A stretch of 64,000 bases of DNA from Corynebacterium ammoniagenes DSM 20306 (lineage in GTDB: Bacteria > Actinomycetota > Actinomycetes > Mycobacteriales > Mycobacteriaceae). The translations under genes and the position numbers were made by a program. The stretch spans positions 620,001 to 684,000 of the forward strand of contig NZ_CP009244.1 in the NCBI RefSeq assembly GCF_001941425.1, read 5' to 3'. Positions 26,408 through 35,075 of this stretch are shown piece by piece. Numbering within the stretch: position 1 is the stretch's first letter; each line of letters begins with the position of its first letter. The notes beneath the pieces are model-generated. The model saw nothing but the letters and a program-made list of their open reading frames with translations. It did no database searches and had not been told where the DNA came from.

Positions 26408-29400
26408 GTGGTCGAATCCGCGCTTCCATCGTTTAAGAAGATTCTGGTCGCAAACCGCGGCGAGATTGCAGTCCGTGCATTCCGCGCCGCTTATGAGACC
26501 GGAGCAAAGACTGTTGCAATTTACCCACGCGAAGACCGCAACTCCTTCCACCGCGCTTTTGCGGATGAAGCGGTTCGCATCGGTGTTGAAGGTCAACCCG
26601 TCAAGGCATATCTCAACATTGATGAGGTCATTCGTGCTGCAAAGAAGTCTGGCGCGGATGCTGTTTACCCCGGCTACGGATTTTTATCCGAGCGCGCGGA
26701 GCTAGCACGCGCGTGTGAAGCCGAGGGCATTAAGTTCATCGGACCTTCCGCAGAGACCTTGGATCTCACCGGTGACAAGGCAGCGGCTGTTGAAGCTGCT
26801 ACGGCAGCGGGCCTGCCGACCCTGCACGACTCTAAGGCATCAACGGATGTCGAGGAACTGTACGAGGCATCCAAGGACTTTGAATACCCCATGTTTGCCA
26901 AGGCTTTGGCCGGTGGCGGCGGTCGCGGCATGCGCTTTATTGAAAATGGAAAAGAATTCAAAGAGCGCGTAGCTGAAGCATCCCGTGAGGCCGAAGCAGC
27001 CTTCGGTGATGGTCGCGTCTACCTAGAAACCGCTGTGATTAAGCCACAGCACATCGAGGTGCAGATCCTGGCGGATGGCAAAGGCAATGTCATGCACCTG
27101 TTTGAGCGCGACTGCTCCGTGCAGCGCCGTCACCAAAAGGTCGTCGAGATTGCTCCAGCTCCTTACCTAGATCCGGAGCTGCGCGATCGCATCTGCCAAG
27201 ATGCCGTGAACTTCTGTAAGCACATCAAATACGAAGGTGCTGGCACCGTCGAGTTCTTGGTCGATGAACGCGGAAACCATGTGTTCATCGAAATGAACCC
27301 ACGTGTGCAGGTCGAGCACACCGTGACCGAAGAGGTCACTGGTATTGACATCGTGAAATCGCAGATGCAGATTGCAGCTGGCGCATCCCTGGAAGATCTG
27401 GGACTGAGCCAGGAAGCGGTCAAACTCAATGGCTTTGCGTTGCAGTGCCGCATTACCACCGAAGACCCAAATAACGGCTTCCGCCCAGATACCGGTACGT
27501 TGACCGCCTACCGCTCACCAGGTGGCGCCGGCGTTCGTTTGGACGGTGCTACTTCTGTGGGCGCCGAAATCTCTCCAAACTTTGACTCCTTGCTGGTGAA
27601 GATGACCTGCCGCGGCAAAGACTTCCAGCAGGCAGTGCAGCGCTCTCGTCGTGCATTGAAGGAATTCAATATCGCAGGTGTTGCCACCAACATTGGCTTT
27701 TTGCGTGCACTGTTGCGCGAGCCAGATTTCGTTACCAAGCGCATTGACACCGGCTTTATCAATAACCACCCTGACCTGCTCAAGGCACCTCCGGCATCCA
27801 ATGAGCAAGACCGCATCTTGGAATACCTGGCTGATGTCACAGTCAACCAGCCCAACGGCAAGCGCCCAACGGATATTCGTCCCTTCGATAAGCTGCCGAA
27901 GATTGACCGCCAAAACGATAATCTTCCACGTGGTTCACGCGATGACCTATTAGAACTTGGTCCCAAGGGATTCGCGGATAAGCTGCGTCAACAAGACGCG
28001 CTGGCGGTAACGGATACCACCTTCCGCGATGCCCACCAGTCACTGCTGGCAACCCGTGTGCGCGGTACAGCTTTGGTCACCGCAGCAGAACACGTTGCGC
28101 GCTTGACCCCTGAGCTGTACTCCGTGGAGGCGTGGGGTGGTGCTACCTATGACGTCGCGATGCGGTTCTTGTTTGAAGATCCATGGCAGCGTCTGGACTT
28201 ACTGCGCGAAGCCATGCCGAATGTGAACATTCAGATGCTGCTGCGTGGACGCAACACCGTCGGCTACACGCCGTACCCAGATAGCGTGTGCCGCGCTTTC
28301 GTGCAGGAAGCTGCCAAGTCGGGCGTTGACGTATTCCGCATCTTCGACGCACTCAATGACGTCTCACAGATGCGCCCTGCGATTGAAGCCGTGCTGGAGA
28401 CCAACACCACCGTGGCAGAGGTAGCCATGGCTTACTCCGGCAACTTGAGTGATCCTAATGAGAAGCTCTACACGTTGGATTACTACCTCAACCTGGCCGA
28501 AGAGATTGTTAAATCAGGCGCCCACGTACTAGCAATTAAGGATATGGCTGGTCTATTGCGACCTGATGCCGCATCCAAGCTGGTTACGGAGCTGCGCAAG
28601 AACTTTGACTTGCCAGTGCACGTGCACACCCACGACACCGCTGGTGGGCAGCTTGCTACCTACTACGCGGCAGCAATGGCTGGCGCAGATGCCGTCGATG
28701 GTGCCTCCGCACCGCTGGCGGGAACGACCTCCCAGCCGTCCATGTCGGCCATTATTGGTGCATTTGCGAATACCTCGCGCGATACCAAGATTGACTTGGA
28801 AGCAGTCTCCAACATGGAGCCATACTGGGAAGCTGTCCGTCAGCTCTACGCACCGTTCGAAAATGGTATTCCAGGGCCCACTGGTCGCGTGTACAAGCAC
28901 GAGATTCCAGGTGGCCAGCTATCCAACCTGCGGGCTCAAGCAGACGCATTGGGCTTGGCTGATCGCTTCGAAATTATTGAAGACAACTACGCGGCGGTCA
29001 ATGAGATGCTCGGTCGTCCAACCAAGGTGACCCCGTCGTCCAAGGTCGTTGGTGACTTGGCGCTGCACTTAGTCGGTGCAGGCGTGGACCCAGCAGACTT
29101 CGAGGAAAATCCGACCAAGTACGACATTCCGGATTCGGTCATTTCCTTCCTTCGCGGTGAGCTTGGTACCCCTCCAGGTGGTTGGCCACCGCTGCGCGAT
29201 AAGATTTTGTCCTCGCGCAACGGTGAGCTGCAGCTTAGTGATGTCCCTGAGGAAGAAGCAGTACACCTGAACTCTGATGACTCGGGGGAGCGTCGTCCGG
29301 CGCTTAACCGTTTGCTCTTCCCGAAGCAGTGGGATGAGTTTAATGAATTCCGCCGTCACTACGGCAATACTGAGGCGCTTAATGACGCGGACTTCTTCTA

Positions 29401-29839
29401 CGGGCTTACCGAAGGTGAAGAGCGCATCATTCACCTGTTCCCAGAAGGTTCTAATGACCGTGCAGATTTGAAGCAGATGGTCGTGCGTCTCGATGCCGTG
29501 GGCGCGGCGGATGAAAAGGGCTTGCGCTCTGTCATCCTCAACGTCAACGGTCAGATTCGCCCGCTTAAGGTGCGTGATAACTCGGTCGAGTCCGTCACTT
29601 CCACCGTAGAAAAGGCCGATCCGAAAAATGATGGGCACGTGGCTGCACCATTTTCCGGCGTGGTTAATCCAACCGTTCAGGTCGGTGATGAAGTCAAGAC
29701 CGGCGATCAGATCGCTGTTATTGAAGCCATGAAGATGGAAGCGTCCATCTCCGCCACTAAGGACGGCAAGATTGAGCGCGTTGCTATCGCGCAAGCAACC
29801 AAGGTTGAAGGCGGCGACCTCATCGCAGTCATCAGCTAG
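26408..29839 (+). CDS. pyc: Pyruvate carboxylase
   Basis: A 1143-residue biotin enzyme making oxaloacetate from pyruvate and bicarbonate, the main anaplerotic reaction in corynebacteria. In order: biotin carboxylase (residues 10-465, [13 protein letters not shown] and the ATP loop AGGGGRGMR), carboxyltransferase (about 535-830, DTTFRDAHQSLLATRVRG), the PYC/OADA linker domain, and a C-terminal biotinyl domain with EAMKMEASI about 40 residues from the end. The start is GTG with AAAGGA upstream, as I recall for C. glutamicum. It follows the methylcitrate operon, whose product pyruvate it can convert back to oxaloacetate. Confidence 0.98.
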   Translation: MVESALPSFKKILVANRGEIAVRAFRAAYETGAKTVAIYPREDRNSFHRAFADEAVRIGVEGQPVKAYLNIDEVIRAAKKSGADAVYPGYGFLSERAELARACEAEGIKFIGPSAETLDLTGDKAAAVEAATAAGLPTLHDSKASTDVEELYEASKDFEYPMFAKALAGGGGRGMRFIENGKEFKERVAEASREAEAAFGDGRVYLETAVIKPQHIEVQILADGKGNVMHLFERDCSVQRRHQKVVEIAPAPYLDPELRDRICQDAVNFCKHIKYEGAGTVEFLVDERGNHVFIEMNPRVQVEHTVTEEVTGIDIVKSQMQIAAGASLEDLGLSQEAVKLNGFALQCRITTEDPNNGFRPDTGTLTAYRSPGGAGVRLDGATSVGAEISPNFDSLLVKMTCRGKDFQQAVQRSRRALKEFNIAGVATNIGFLRALLREPDFVTKRIDTGFINNHPDLLKAPPASNEQDRILEYLADVTVNQPNGKRPTDIRPFDKLPKIDRQNDNLPRGSRDDLLELGPKGFADKLRQQDALAVTDTTFRDAHQSLLATRVRGTALVTAAEHVARLTPELYSVEAWGGATYDVAMRFLFEDPWQRLDLLREAMPNVNIQMLLRGRNTVGYTPYPDSVCRAFVQEAAKSGVDVFRIFDALNDVSQMRPAIEAVLETNTTVAEVAMAYSGNLSDPNEKLYTLDYYLNLAEEIVKSGAHVLAIKDMAGLLRPDAASKLVTELRKNFDLPVHVHTHDTAGGQLATYYAAAMAGADAVDGASAPLAGTTSQPSMSAIIGAFANTSRDTKIDLEAVSNMEPYWEAVRQLYAPFENGIPGPTGRVYKHEIPGGQLSNLRAQADALGLADRFEIIEDNYAAVNEMLGRPTKVTPSSKVVGDLALHLVGAGVDPADFEENPTKYDIPDSVISFLRGELGTPPGGWPPLRDKILSSRNGELQLSDVPEEEAVHLNSDDSGERRPALNRLLFPKQWDEFNEFRRHYGNTEALNDADFFYGLTEGEERIIHLFPEGSNDRADLKQMVVRLDAVGAADEKGLRSVILNVNGQIRPLKVRDNSVESVTSTVEKADPKNDGHVAAPFSGVVNPTVQVGDEVKTGDQIAVIEAMKMEASISATKDGKIERVAIAQATKVEGGDLIAVIS

Positions 29840-29878
29840 GACGCTTCGCGCATTACTACTAAGCCGTTAGCTAAAACC

Positions 29879-29918
29879 AAAGCCCGCTATTGTCAGACAG
29901 TTGGCAATAACGGGCTTT
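29879..29918. terminator. Bidirectional terminator between pyc and the GNAT gene
   Basis: AAAGCCCGCTATTG pairs with CAATAACGGGCTTT with one mismatch; A and T flanks suit both convergent genes. Confidence 0.8.
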
Positions 29919-29965
29919 GTGCTTCGGTAACAGGAGATAGGTAGCTCGGAAGCTAGGAAGTGTTT

Positions 29966-30535
29966 CTAGAAGTACTTGATCATCGCACCAGGTTCAGCAT
30001 TCGGAATGGCGATGTCGGTAAACCCTGCCTTTTCGTATAGCTTTCGCGCACGTGGGTTGTCTGCATCCACCCACAGCGCAATCGCTGGGGCATCTTGCTC
30101 GCGGGCAAGGTCCACTACGTTATTGAGCAGAATCTCGCCCAAACCCTGGCCAGCATAGCGACGTTCCACCGCGATGCACAGCTCCGGGATGGATTCCGGG
30201 TCGAACTCCGTAGCCCACAGGCTTTCATCATGCGGGTCGGCACCAGGGGTTTGCGGCCCCATGTAGGCAGCGCCTTTATTGTCACCAGTGTAATAGCGCA
30301 GCCACGCGCCACCGGCCGGTACATGGAAATCTGACATGGCAATGACACCGCCATCGACCAGCGGGGACCAATCATCCACGTAACGCTCGACATCGGGAAT
30401 ATGCGAGTCCGGAAGCACTTGAGACTCATCTCCAAATACTGAGGTGAGATACAAAAGACGCAGCAGATAGGTGCGGTCTTCTTCTTGGGCAAGCCGGACA
30501 CGAAGTTGTGTGTCATTTACTGAGCTAAGATCCAT
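29966..30535 (-). CDS. GNAT-family N-acetyltransferase
   Basis: 189 residues from the ATG at 30535 (MDLSSVNDTQLRVRLAQEED); an in-frame ATG at 30547 is an alternative. The GNAT fold is indicated by RLAQEEDRTYLLRLL at the start, the acetyl-CoA loop RRYAGQGLGEILL near residue 135 and the C-terminal LWVDADNPRARKLYEKAGF. It transfers an acetyl group from acetyl-CoA to an unknown amine. It stands alone between the convergent pyc and the accBC terminator. A TGTGATTAT element just upstream may be an extended -10 for a leaderless transcript. Confidence 0.85.
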   Translation of the reverse strand: MDLSSVNDTQLRVRLAQEEDRTYLLRLLYLTSVFGDESQVLPDSHIPDVERYVDDWSPLVDGGVIAMSDFHVPAGGAWLRYYTGDNKGAAYMGPQTPGADPHDESLWATEFDPESIPELCIAVERRYAGQGLGEILLNNVVDLAREQDAPAIALWVDADNPRARKLYEKAGFTDIAIPNAEPGAMIKYF

Positions 30536-30658
30536 ATCCCCGAGCATAATCACACTACTGAAATGTTTGCAGCCAACTATGCATGCGCGGGCATGATTTC
30601 CTGCTTGCAAGGGGAGAAGAGGTCAGTGGGCATCGGCAAGCATTGCTTGACGATGACA

Positions 30659-30694
30659 AAAGCTCCAGGCCACCGTTGTGGTGCCTGGAGCTTT
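30659..30694 (-). terminator. Terminator of accBC
   Basis: AAAGCTCCAGGC pairs perfectly with GCCTGGAGCTTT; on the minus strand the stem is followed by TTTTGTC, just after the accBC stop codon. Confidence 0.85.
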
Positions 30695-30719
30695 GTTGTG
30701 TCCTGTTTAAACCGTAGAA

Positions 30720-32495
30720 CTACTTGATCTCAAGGATTGGGTTGCCCTTGTTGATCTGGGAACCGGACTCTACAGCCAAGTCGGAGATGATGCCGGCCTT
30801 GTGTGCCTTGACGGGGTTTTCCATCTTCATGGCTTCGAGAACAACGATGACGTCGCCTTCTGCGACTTCCTGGCCGTTTTCGACGTTGACCTTGATGACG
30901 GTGCCCTGCATTGGTGCCACGACGGTGTCACCGGATACCGCAGCCTTAGCGCCGCCACCGCGACGCTTCTTGGACTTCTTGCGTGGTGCAGCGCCACCGC
31001 CGACTGCCAAGTTGCCAGGCAGCGCAACCTCTACGCGACGTCCGTCAACTTCCACGACGTACTTCTGCGCAGGCAGTTCATCAGAATCTTCGGCAGCTTC
31101 AGCTGGATCGACATAGGCAGGAACTTCATTGTTCCACTCTTCTTCAATCCACTTGGTGTAGATATCAAAGCTTTCTCCATCACCAATGAAGGCTGGATCT
31201 GCTGTGATTGCCTGGTGGAAGGGGATAACCGTAGGCAGACCTTCGACGTGGTACTCGGCCAATGCGCGGCGCGAACGAGCAAGAGCCTCGTCACGGTTTT
31301 CGCCCCAGACAATTAGCTTGCCCAACATGGAGTCGAACTGGCCGCCGATAACGGAGCCAACACGCATACCGGAATCCACGCGAACGCCAGGACCAGCTGG
31401 CTCATCGTAGCGGGTTACGGTACCAGGTGCTGGCATAAAGCCGGCAGCAGCATCTTCGCCGTTGATGCGGAATTCGAAGGCGTGACCGCGCGGAGTGGGG
31501 TCTTCCTTGATGCGCAGCTCTTGGCCTTCTGCGATGCGGAACTGCTCGCGAACCAGGTCCAGACCAGTGGTCTCTTCGGTAATCGGGTGCTCAACCTGCA
31601 GGCGGGTATTGACCTCGAGGAAGGAAATGAGGCCGTCTGCGCCGACCAAGTACTCGACGGTGCCGGCACCGTAGTAGCCAGCCTCGCGGCAAATGCGCTT
31701 GGCGGATTCGTGGATGGAAGCGCGCTGCTCATCAGTCAAGAATGGGGCAGGGGCTTCTTCCACGAGCTTCTGGAAGCGGCGCTGCAGGGAGCAGTCACGG
31801 GTGCCGACGACGATAACGTTGCCGTGCTGGTCCGCTAGGACCTGTGCTTCGACGTGGCGTGCCTTATCCAAGTAGCGCTCCACAAAGCACTCACCGCGAC
31901 CGAAGGCGCTGACGGCCTCACGGGTAGCGGATTCAAAAAGCTCAGCAACCTCAGACTTATCGTACGCGACCTTCATACCGCGGCCACCGCCGCCGAAAGC
32001 AGCCTTGATGGCGATAGGCAGACCGTGCTCTTCGGCGAAAGCTTCGACCTCTGCCGCATCCGCAACAGGATCCTTGGTGCCAGGGGTCATCGGGGCATCG
32101 GCGCGCTCAGCGATGTGGCGAGCGGTGACCTTATCGCCCAAGTCTGCAATTGACTGTGGCGAAGGGCCGATCCAGATGAGGCCTGCGTCAATGACAGCTT
32201 GCGCAAACTCTGCGTTTTCTGCCAAGAAGCCATATCCCGGGTGGACGGCATTTGCTCCGGATTTCTTCGCGGCGTCTAAGACCTTGTCAATCGCAAGATA
32301 AGACTCTGCGGAAGTCTGACCGCCAAGGGCAAATGCTTCATCAGCCAATTCGACAAATGGTGCATTTGCATCTGGTTCTGCATACACAGCAACCGAAGTG
32401 ATATTGGCATCACGGGCTGCGCGAATGATGCGGACCGCGATTTCGCCGCGGTTGGCGATCAGAACCTTGGTGATCTTTTTGGATTCAACTGCCAC
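30720..32495 (-). CDS. accBC: Acyl-CoA carboxylase alpha subunit (biotin carboxylase plus biotin carrier)
   Basis: 591 residues. Residues 8-455 form the biotin carboxylase ([20 protein letters not shown] loop [24 protein letters not shown]). A linker with the basic run KKSKKRRGG leads to the biotinyl domain (about 520-591) with the biotinylation motif EAMKMEN. It carboxylates its own biotin and passes CO2 to the AccD subunits encoded at 45-48 kb, making malonyl-CoA and the carboxylated long-chain acyl-CoA for mycolic acids. The start is GTG with AGGAAGG. BirA (55.6 kb) should attach its biotin. Confidence 0.97.
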   Translation of the reverse strand: MAVESKKITKVLIANRGEIAVRIIRAARDANITSVAVYAEPDANAPFVELADEAFALGGQTSAESYLAIDKVLDAAKKSGANAVHPGYGFLAENAEFAQAVIDAGLIWIGPSPQSIADLGDKVTARHIAERADAPMTPGTKDPVADAAEVEAFAEEHGLPIAIKAAFGGGGRGMKVAYDKSEVAELFESATREAVSAFGRGECFVERYLDKARHVEAQVLADQHGNVIVVGTRDCSLQRRFQKLVEEAPAPFLTDEQRASIHESAKRICREAGYYGAGTVEYLVGADGLISFLEVNTRLQVEHPITEETTGLDLVREQFRIAEGQELRIKEDPTPRGHAFEFRINGEDAAAGFMPAPGTVTRYDEPAGPGVRVDSGMRVGSVIGGQFDSMLGKLIVWGENRDEALARSRRALAEYHVEGLPTVIPFHQAITADPAFIGDGESFDIYTKWIEEEWNNEVPAYVDPAEAAEDSDELPAQKYVVEVDGRRVEVALPGNLAVGGGAAPRKKSKKRRGGGAKAAVSGDTVVAPMQGTVIKVNVENGQEVAEGDVIVVLEAMKMENPVKAHKAGIISDLAVESGSQINKGNPILEIK

Positions 32496-32604
32496 GGCTA
32501 TTTGACCTTCCTAAAAATAAATACTTTGAACTCTAACTATTCTTACACACAGAAACATGAGAATACCGTCATATTTTGCTTTTTCGCAACAAACTATATT
32601 AAAA

Positions 32605-32642
32605 ACGCCCGTACCAGCGCAAACGTTTGCGGATACGGGCGT
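32605..32642 (-). terminator. Terminator of the rhodanese gene with nested palindrome
   Basis: ACGCCCGTA pairs with TACGGGCGT; between them lies the perfect 14-bp palindrome CGCAAACGTTTGCG. On the minus strand it ends in GTTTTTAATA, just downstream of the rhodanese stop and upstream of accBC. Confidence 0.8.
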
Positions 32643-32697
32643 GTCTTTGATTACATTTGCTGCAACGAAGCCTGTGGAGCAGAAAAGAAGTGTTGAA

Positions 32698-33576
32698 TTA
32701 CTTGGCGTCTTTTTCAATCGGCATGCGAACCATGTTGCCCCACTCGGCCCACGATCCGTCATAGTTGCGCACGTTGTCAAAGCCCAAGAGGAACTTCAGC
32801 ACAAACCAGGTGTGCGCACTTTGTGCACCAACATGGGAGTACAAAATGACGTCGGATGCCGAACGGAGTTCGCCATAGGTTTTGTTCAACTCTTGGAACG
32901 GGCGGAAGGTGGCATTGGGGTAAGTAGCCGCGTCCCACTTGATGTGGGTGGCGCCAGGGATATGCCCGTGGCGGAACGTGGTGCCGTATTGCGAGTCACC
33001 ATTGGCGGAATACGCCGTGGGCTCGCCCTTGAATTCTTCGGCGCTGCGGGCATCAATCAATGCACGCTGGGGATCCTTGTCCACTAATTCGGCAACAAAT
33101 GCGCGGTGTGCATCATCATTGCGCGGGATTTCTGGATAGTCTGACTCTGGAAAATCCGGGACCATATAAGAGGTATCGCGCTCTTCTGCCATCCAAGAGT
33201 CACGGCCGCCATCAAGCAGGCGTACATCTTCGTGTCCGTAGAGCTCAAAGATCCACAGTGCAAAGGCTGCCCACCAGTTGGACTTATCACCATAGATGAC
33301 GATGGTGTCATCGCGCTTAATGCCCTTCGCTCGCATCAACGCGGCAAAGCCCGCGGAGTCTACGACATCACGCGTGTTTTGATCCAAAAGCTCGGTATGG
33401 AAATTAATCCGCGTAGCGGTAGGAATATGCCCGATGTCGTAGAGCAGGGAGTCTTCATCGACCTCGATGACACGCAGACCCTTAATGCCTAGTCGTGCGG
33501 AAAGCCACGGCGCCGAAACCAGGCGGCCGGGGTGTGCGTAATCCTGAAAAGGTGGGTGCGGATCGAATTCGGTCAC
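32698..33576 (-). CDS. Rhodanese-family sulfurtransferase homologue lacking the catalytic cysteine
   Basis: 292 residues with two rhodanese domains, the shape of thiosulfate sulfurtransferases (SseA/ThtR). The N-terminal domain has VIYGDKSNWWAAFALWIFE and the C-terminal domain ALIDARSAEEF. The active-site loop expected to read YCRIGERSSHTW reads YSHVGAQSAHTW: the sulfur-carrying Cys is Ser247 (codon TCC at 32836-32838). No cysteine occurs anywhere in the protein. Normal persulfide chemistry is therefore not possible. The fold and flanking residues are otherwise intact, so it may have another role. The start is GTG with AAAGG. It is upstream of accBC on the same strand but separated by a terminator. 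Confidence 0.88.
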   Translation of the reverse strand: MTEFDPHPPFQDYAHPGRLVSAPWLSARLGIKGLRVIEVDEDSLLYDIGHIPTATRINFHTELLDQNTRDVVDSAGFAALMRAKGIKRDDTIVIYGDKSNWWAAFALWIFELYGHEDVRLLDGGRDSWMAEERDTSYMVPDFPESDYPEIPRNDDAHRAFVAELVDKDPQRALIDARSAEEFKGEPTAYSANGDSQYGTTFRHGHIPGATHIKWDAATYPNATFRPFQELNKTYGELRSASDVILYSHVGAQSAHTWFVLKFLLGFDNVRNYDGSWAEWGNMVRMPIEKDAK

Positions 33577-33938
33577 GTCGGCGGCCTTTCTTTCGTGCGG
33601 TTACTTTTTATGTGCTCTAATGCGTCGCCTCAATCTTACAGTGCTCGGCTTTGAATGGTCACTTGGGATGAGCAACTGTGGTATTGGCTACACAATGTTC
33701 TTGACGTAAGAAGCCGTATTGCCTATGGTTGGAAAGATTTCCCGCTGACCTTGCTATTTTCAATACCTATTGCCCGAAAGACAGTGGTTACCCCCATTAA
33801 ATTAACCGCTTTCTCAAGTGCGCAGAATGGGCATCGATAAGCTATTTTTCATGTGGAGGGTGCGGCTGAATGTGATGAGCCTTGGCAGTGCCCGCTTATC
33901 ATCACGAAAGTTTCCACTAGCCCGGGAAGGGATCTCCC
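33577..33938. other. Non-coding region between rhodanese and ATP-grasp genes
   Basis: Divergent promoter region of 362 bp. A 61-codon frame at 33655-33840 has no clear RBS or recognisable product and is not counted as a gene. No strong repeat or hairpin is seen. Confidence 0.5.
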
Positions 33939-35024
33939 ATGCACCAAGCAATTGTTGTCTTTGAAGTCGAAGGCGGCTCGGATAAGTATTTCGACGGTCA
34001 CCGCAAAGACACCATGCCGATCGTCGAAGCCATCCGTGCTGCCGGCTGGCATGCCGAAGTTGTCTACTTCCGGCCGGAATGGCGCGAAGATATTTTTACC
34101 TATGTCTCTGAAAATTTCGATGCCTATATCTCTCGCGTTAATCCCGGAAATATCCTCGGAGGCGAGAAAGGCTATTTTGAGTTGCTCACGCAGCTCAGCG
34201 ATGCCGGCTTGGTAGGCATGTCAACCCCGGAAGAGATGATGGCCTACGGCGCGAAAGATGCTTTGGTCAAGCTCAAAGATACTGACCTCGTGCCGTCCGA
34301 TACCGCTGCTTACTACGACGTGGAGAGCTTTCACCAGGCTTTTCCCACGTCCTTGTCCTATGGGGAACGGGTGCTTAAACAAAACCGTGGTTCTACCGGC
34401 TCAGGCATTTGGCGAGTACAGATTGAAGACAAAGAACTCGCAGCATCGATTACGCCAGGCACGCCGCTGCCGCTGGATACCGAGCTGAAGTGTACTGAGG
34501 CAGTGGACAATCACACCGAGATTCGCCAATTGGGCGAATTCATGGACTTTTGCGACCGCTACATTATCGGCGATAACGGCATGCTAGTGGATATGCGCTT
34601 TATACCCCGCATCATCGAAGGGGAAATTCGCATCCTCCTAGTGGGGCCCGAGCCAGTGTTTGTGGTGCATAAAAAGCCCGCTGAAGGTGCGGATAATTTC
34701 TCCGCGACCTTATTTTCAGGCGCGCATTACAGCTATGACACCCCGCAGGCTTGGCCCGAGCTGGTGGAGATGTTCGCCGCTGCACGCCCAGAGATTGCAG
34801 AAAAACTGGGCGGGGACAATATTCCGCTGGTGTGGACGGCAGATTTTATGCTTGCCGATGACGACGCAGGCAATGACACCTACGTCTTAGGCGAGATCAA
34901 CTGCTCCTGCGTCGGCTTTACCTCCGAGCTCGACATGGGCATTCAGGAGAAGATTGCTGCCATTGCTATCTCGCGAGTAGAAGAAAAGCACGCTGCATTA
35001 GCTCTCGGAGATGTAGCTTCTTAA
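33939..35024 (+). CDS. GshB-like ATP-grasp protein (Cj0069 family)
   Basis: 361 residues, with GGGAAGGGA upstream of the ATG. The C-terminal half has an ATP-grasp layout: LKQNRGSTGSGIWRV for phosphate binding, IEGEIRILLVGPEPVFVV resembling glutathione synthetase GshB (GExRxLLVxGEPV), then the metal-binding LGEINCSCVGF. The N-terminal third looks like a substrate-binding pre-ATP-grasp domain. The family is known by the Campylobacter name Cj0069 and has no proven reaction; ATP-dependent ligation of a carboxylate to an amine or thiol is expected from the fold. No amino-acid ligase partner is nearby. Confidence 0.75.
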   Translation: MHQAIVVFEVEGGSDKYFDGHRKDTMPIVEAIRAAGWHAEVVYFRPEWREDIFTYVSENFDAYISRVNPGNILGGEKGYFELLTQLSDAGLVGMSTPEEMMAYGAKDALVKLKDTDLVPSDTAAYYDVESFHQAFPTSLSYGERVLKQNRGSTGSGIWRVQIEDKELAASITPGTPLPLDTELKCTEAVDNHTEIRQLGEFMDFCDRYIIGDNGMLVDMRFIPRIIEGEIRILLVGPEPVFVVHKKPAEGADNFSATLFSGAHYSYDTPQAWPELVEMFAAARPEIAEKLGGDNIPLVWTADFMLADDDAGNDTYVLGEINCSCVGFTSELDMGIQEKIAAIAISRVEEKHAALALGDVAS

Positions 35025-35033
35025 GAAAATCCA

Positions 35034-35064
35034 GCCCGCTCAAGCCACGATGACTTCAGCGGGC
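35034..35064. terminator. Hairpin between convergent ATP-grasp and betA genes
   Basis: GCCCGCTCAAG pairs with CTTCAGCGGGC with one mismatch. No T-tract follows on either strand, so it is a moderate candidate. Confidence 0.5.
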
Positions 35065-35075
35065 GGGGCGAGTGA

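Noticed and set aside
26209..26436. 75-codon frame before pyc
   Set aside because: It runs into the start of pyc in another frame and has a cysteine-rich composition unlike a real short protein; treated as leader.
33655..33840. 61-codon frame between the rhodanese and ATP-grasp genes
   Set aside because: No RBS, no recognisable product and no conservation clue; likely chance in a promoter region.
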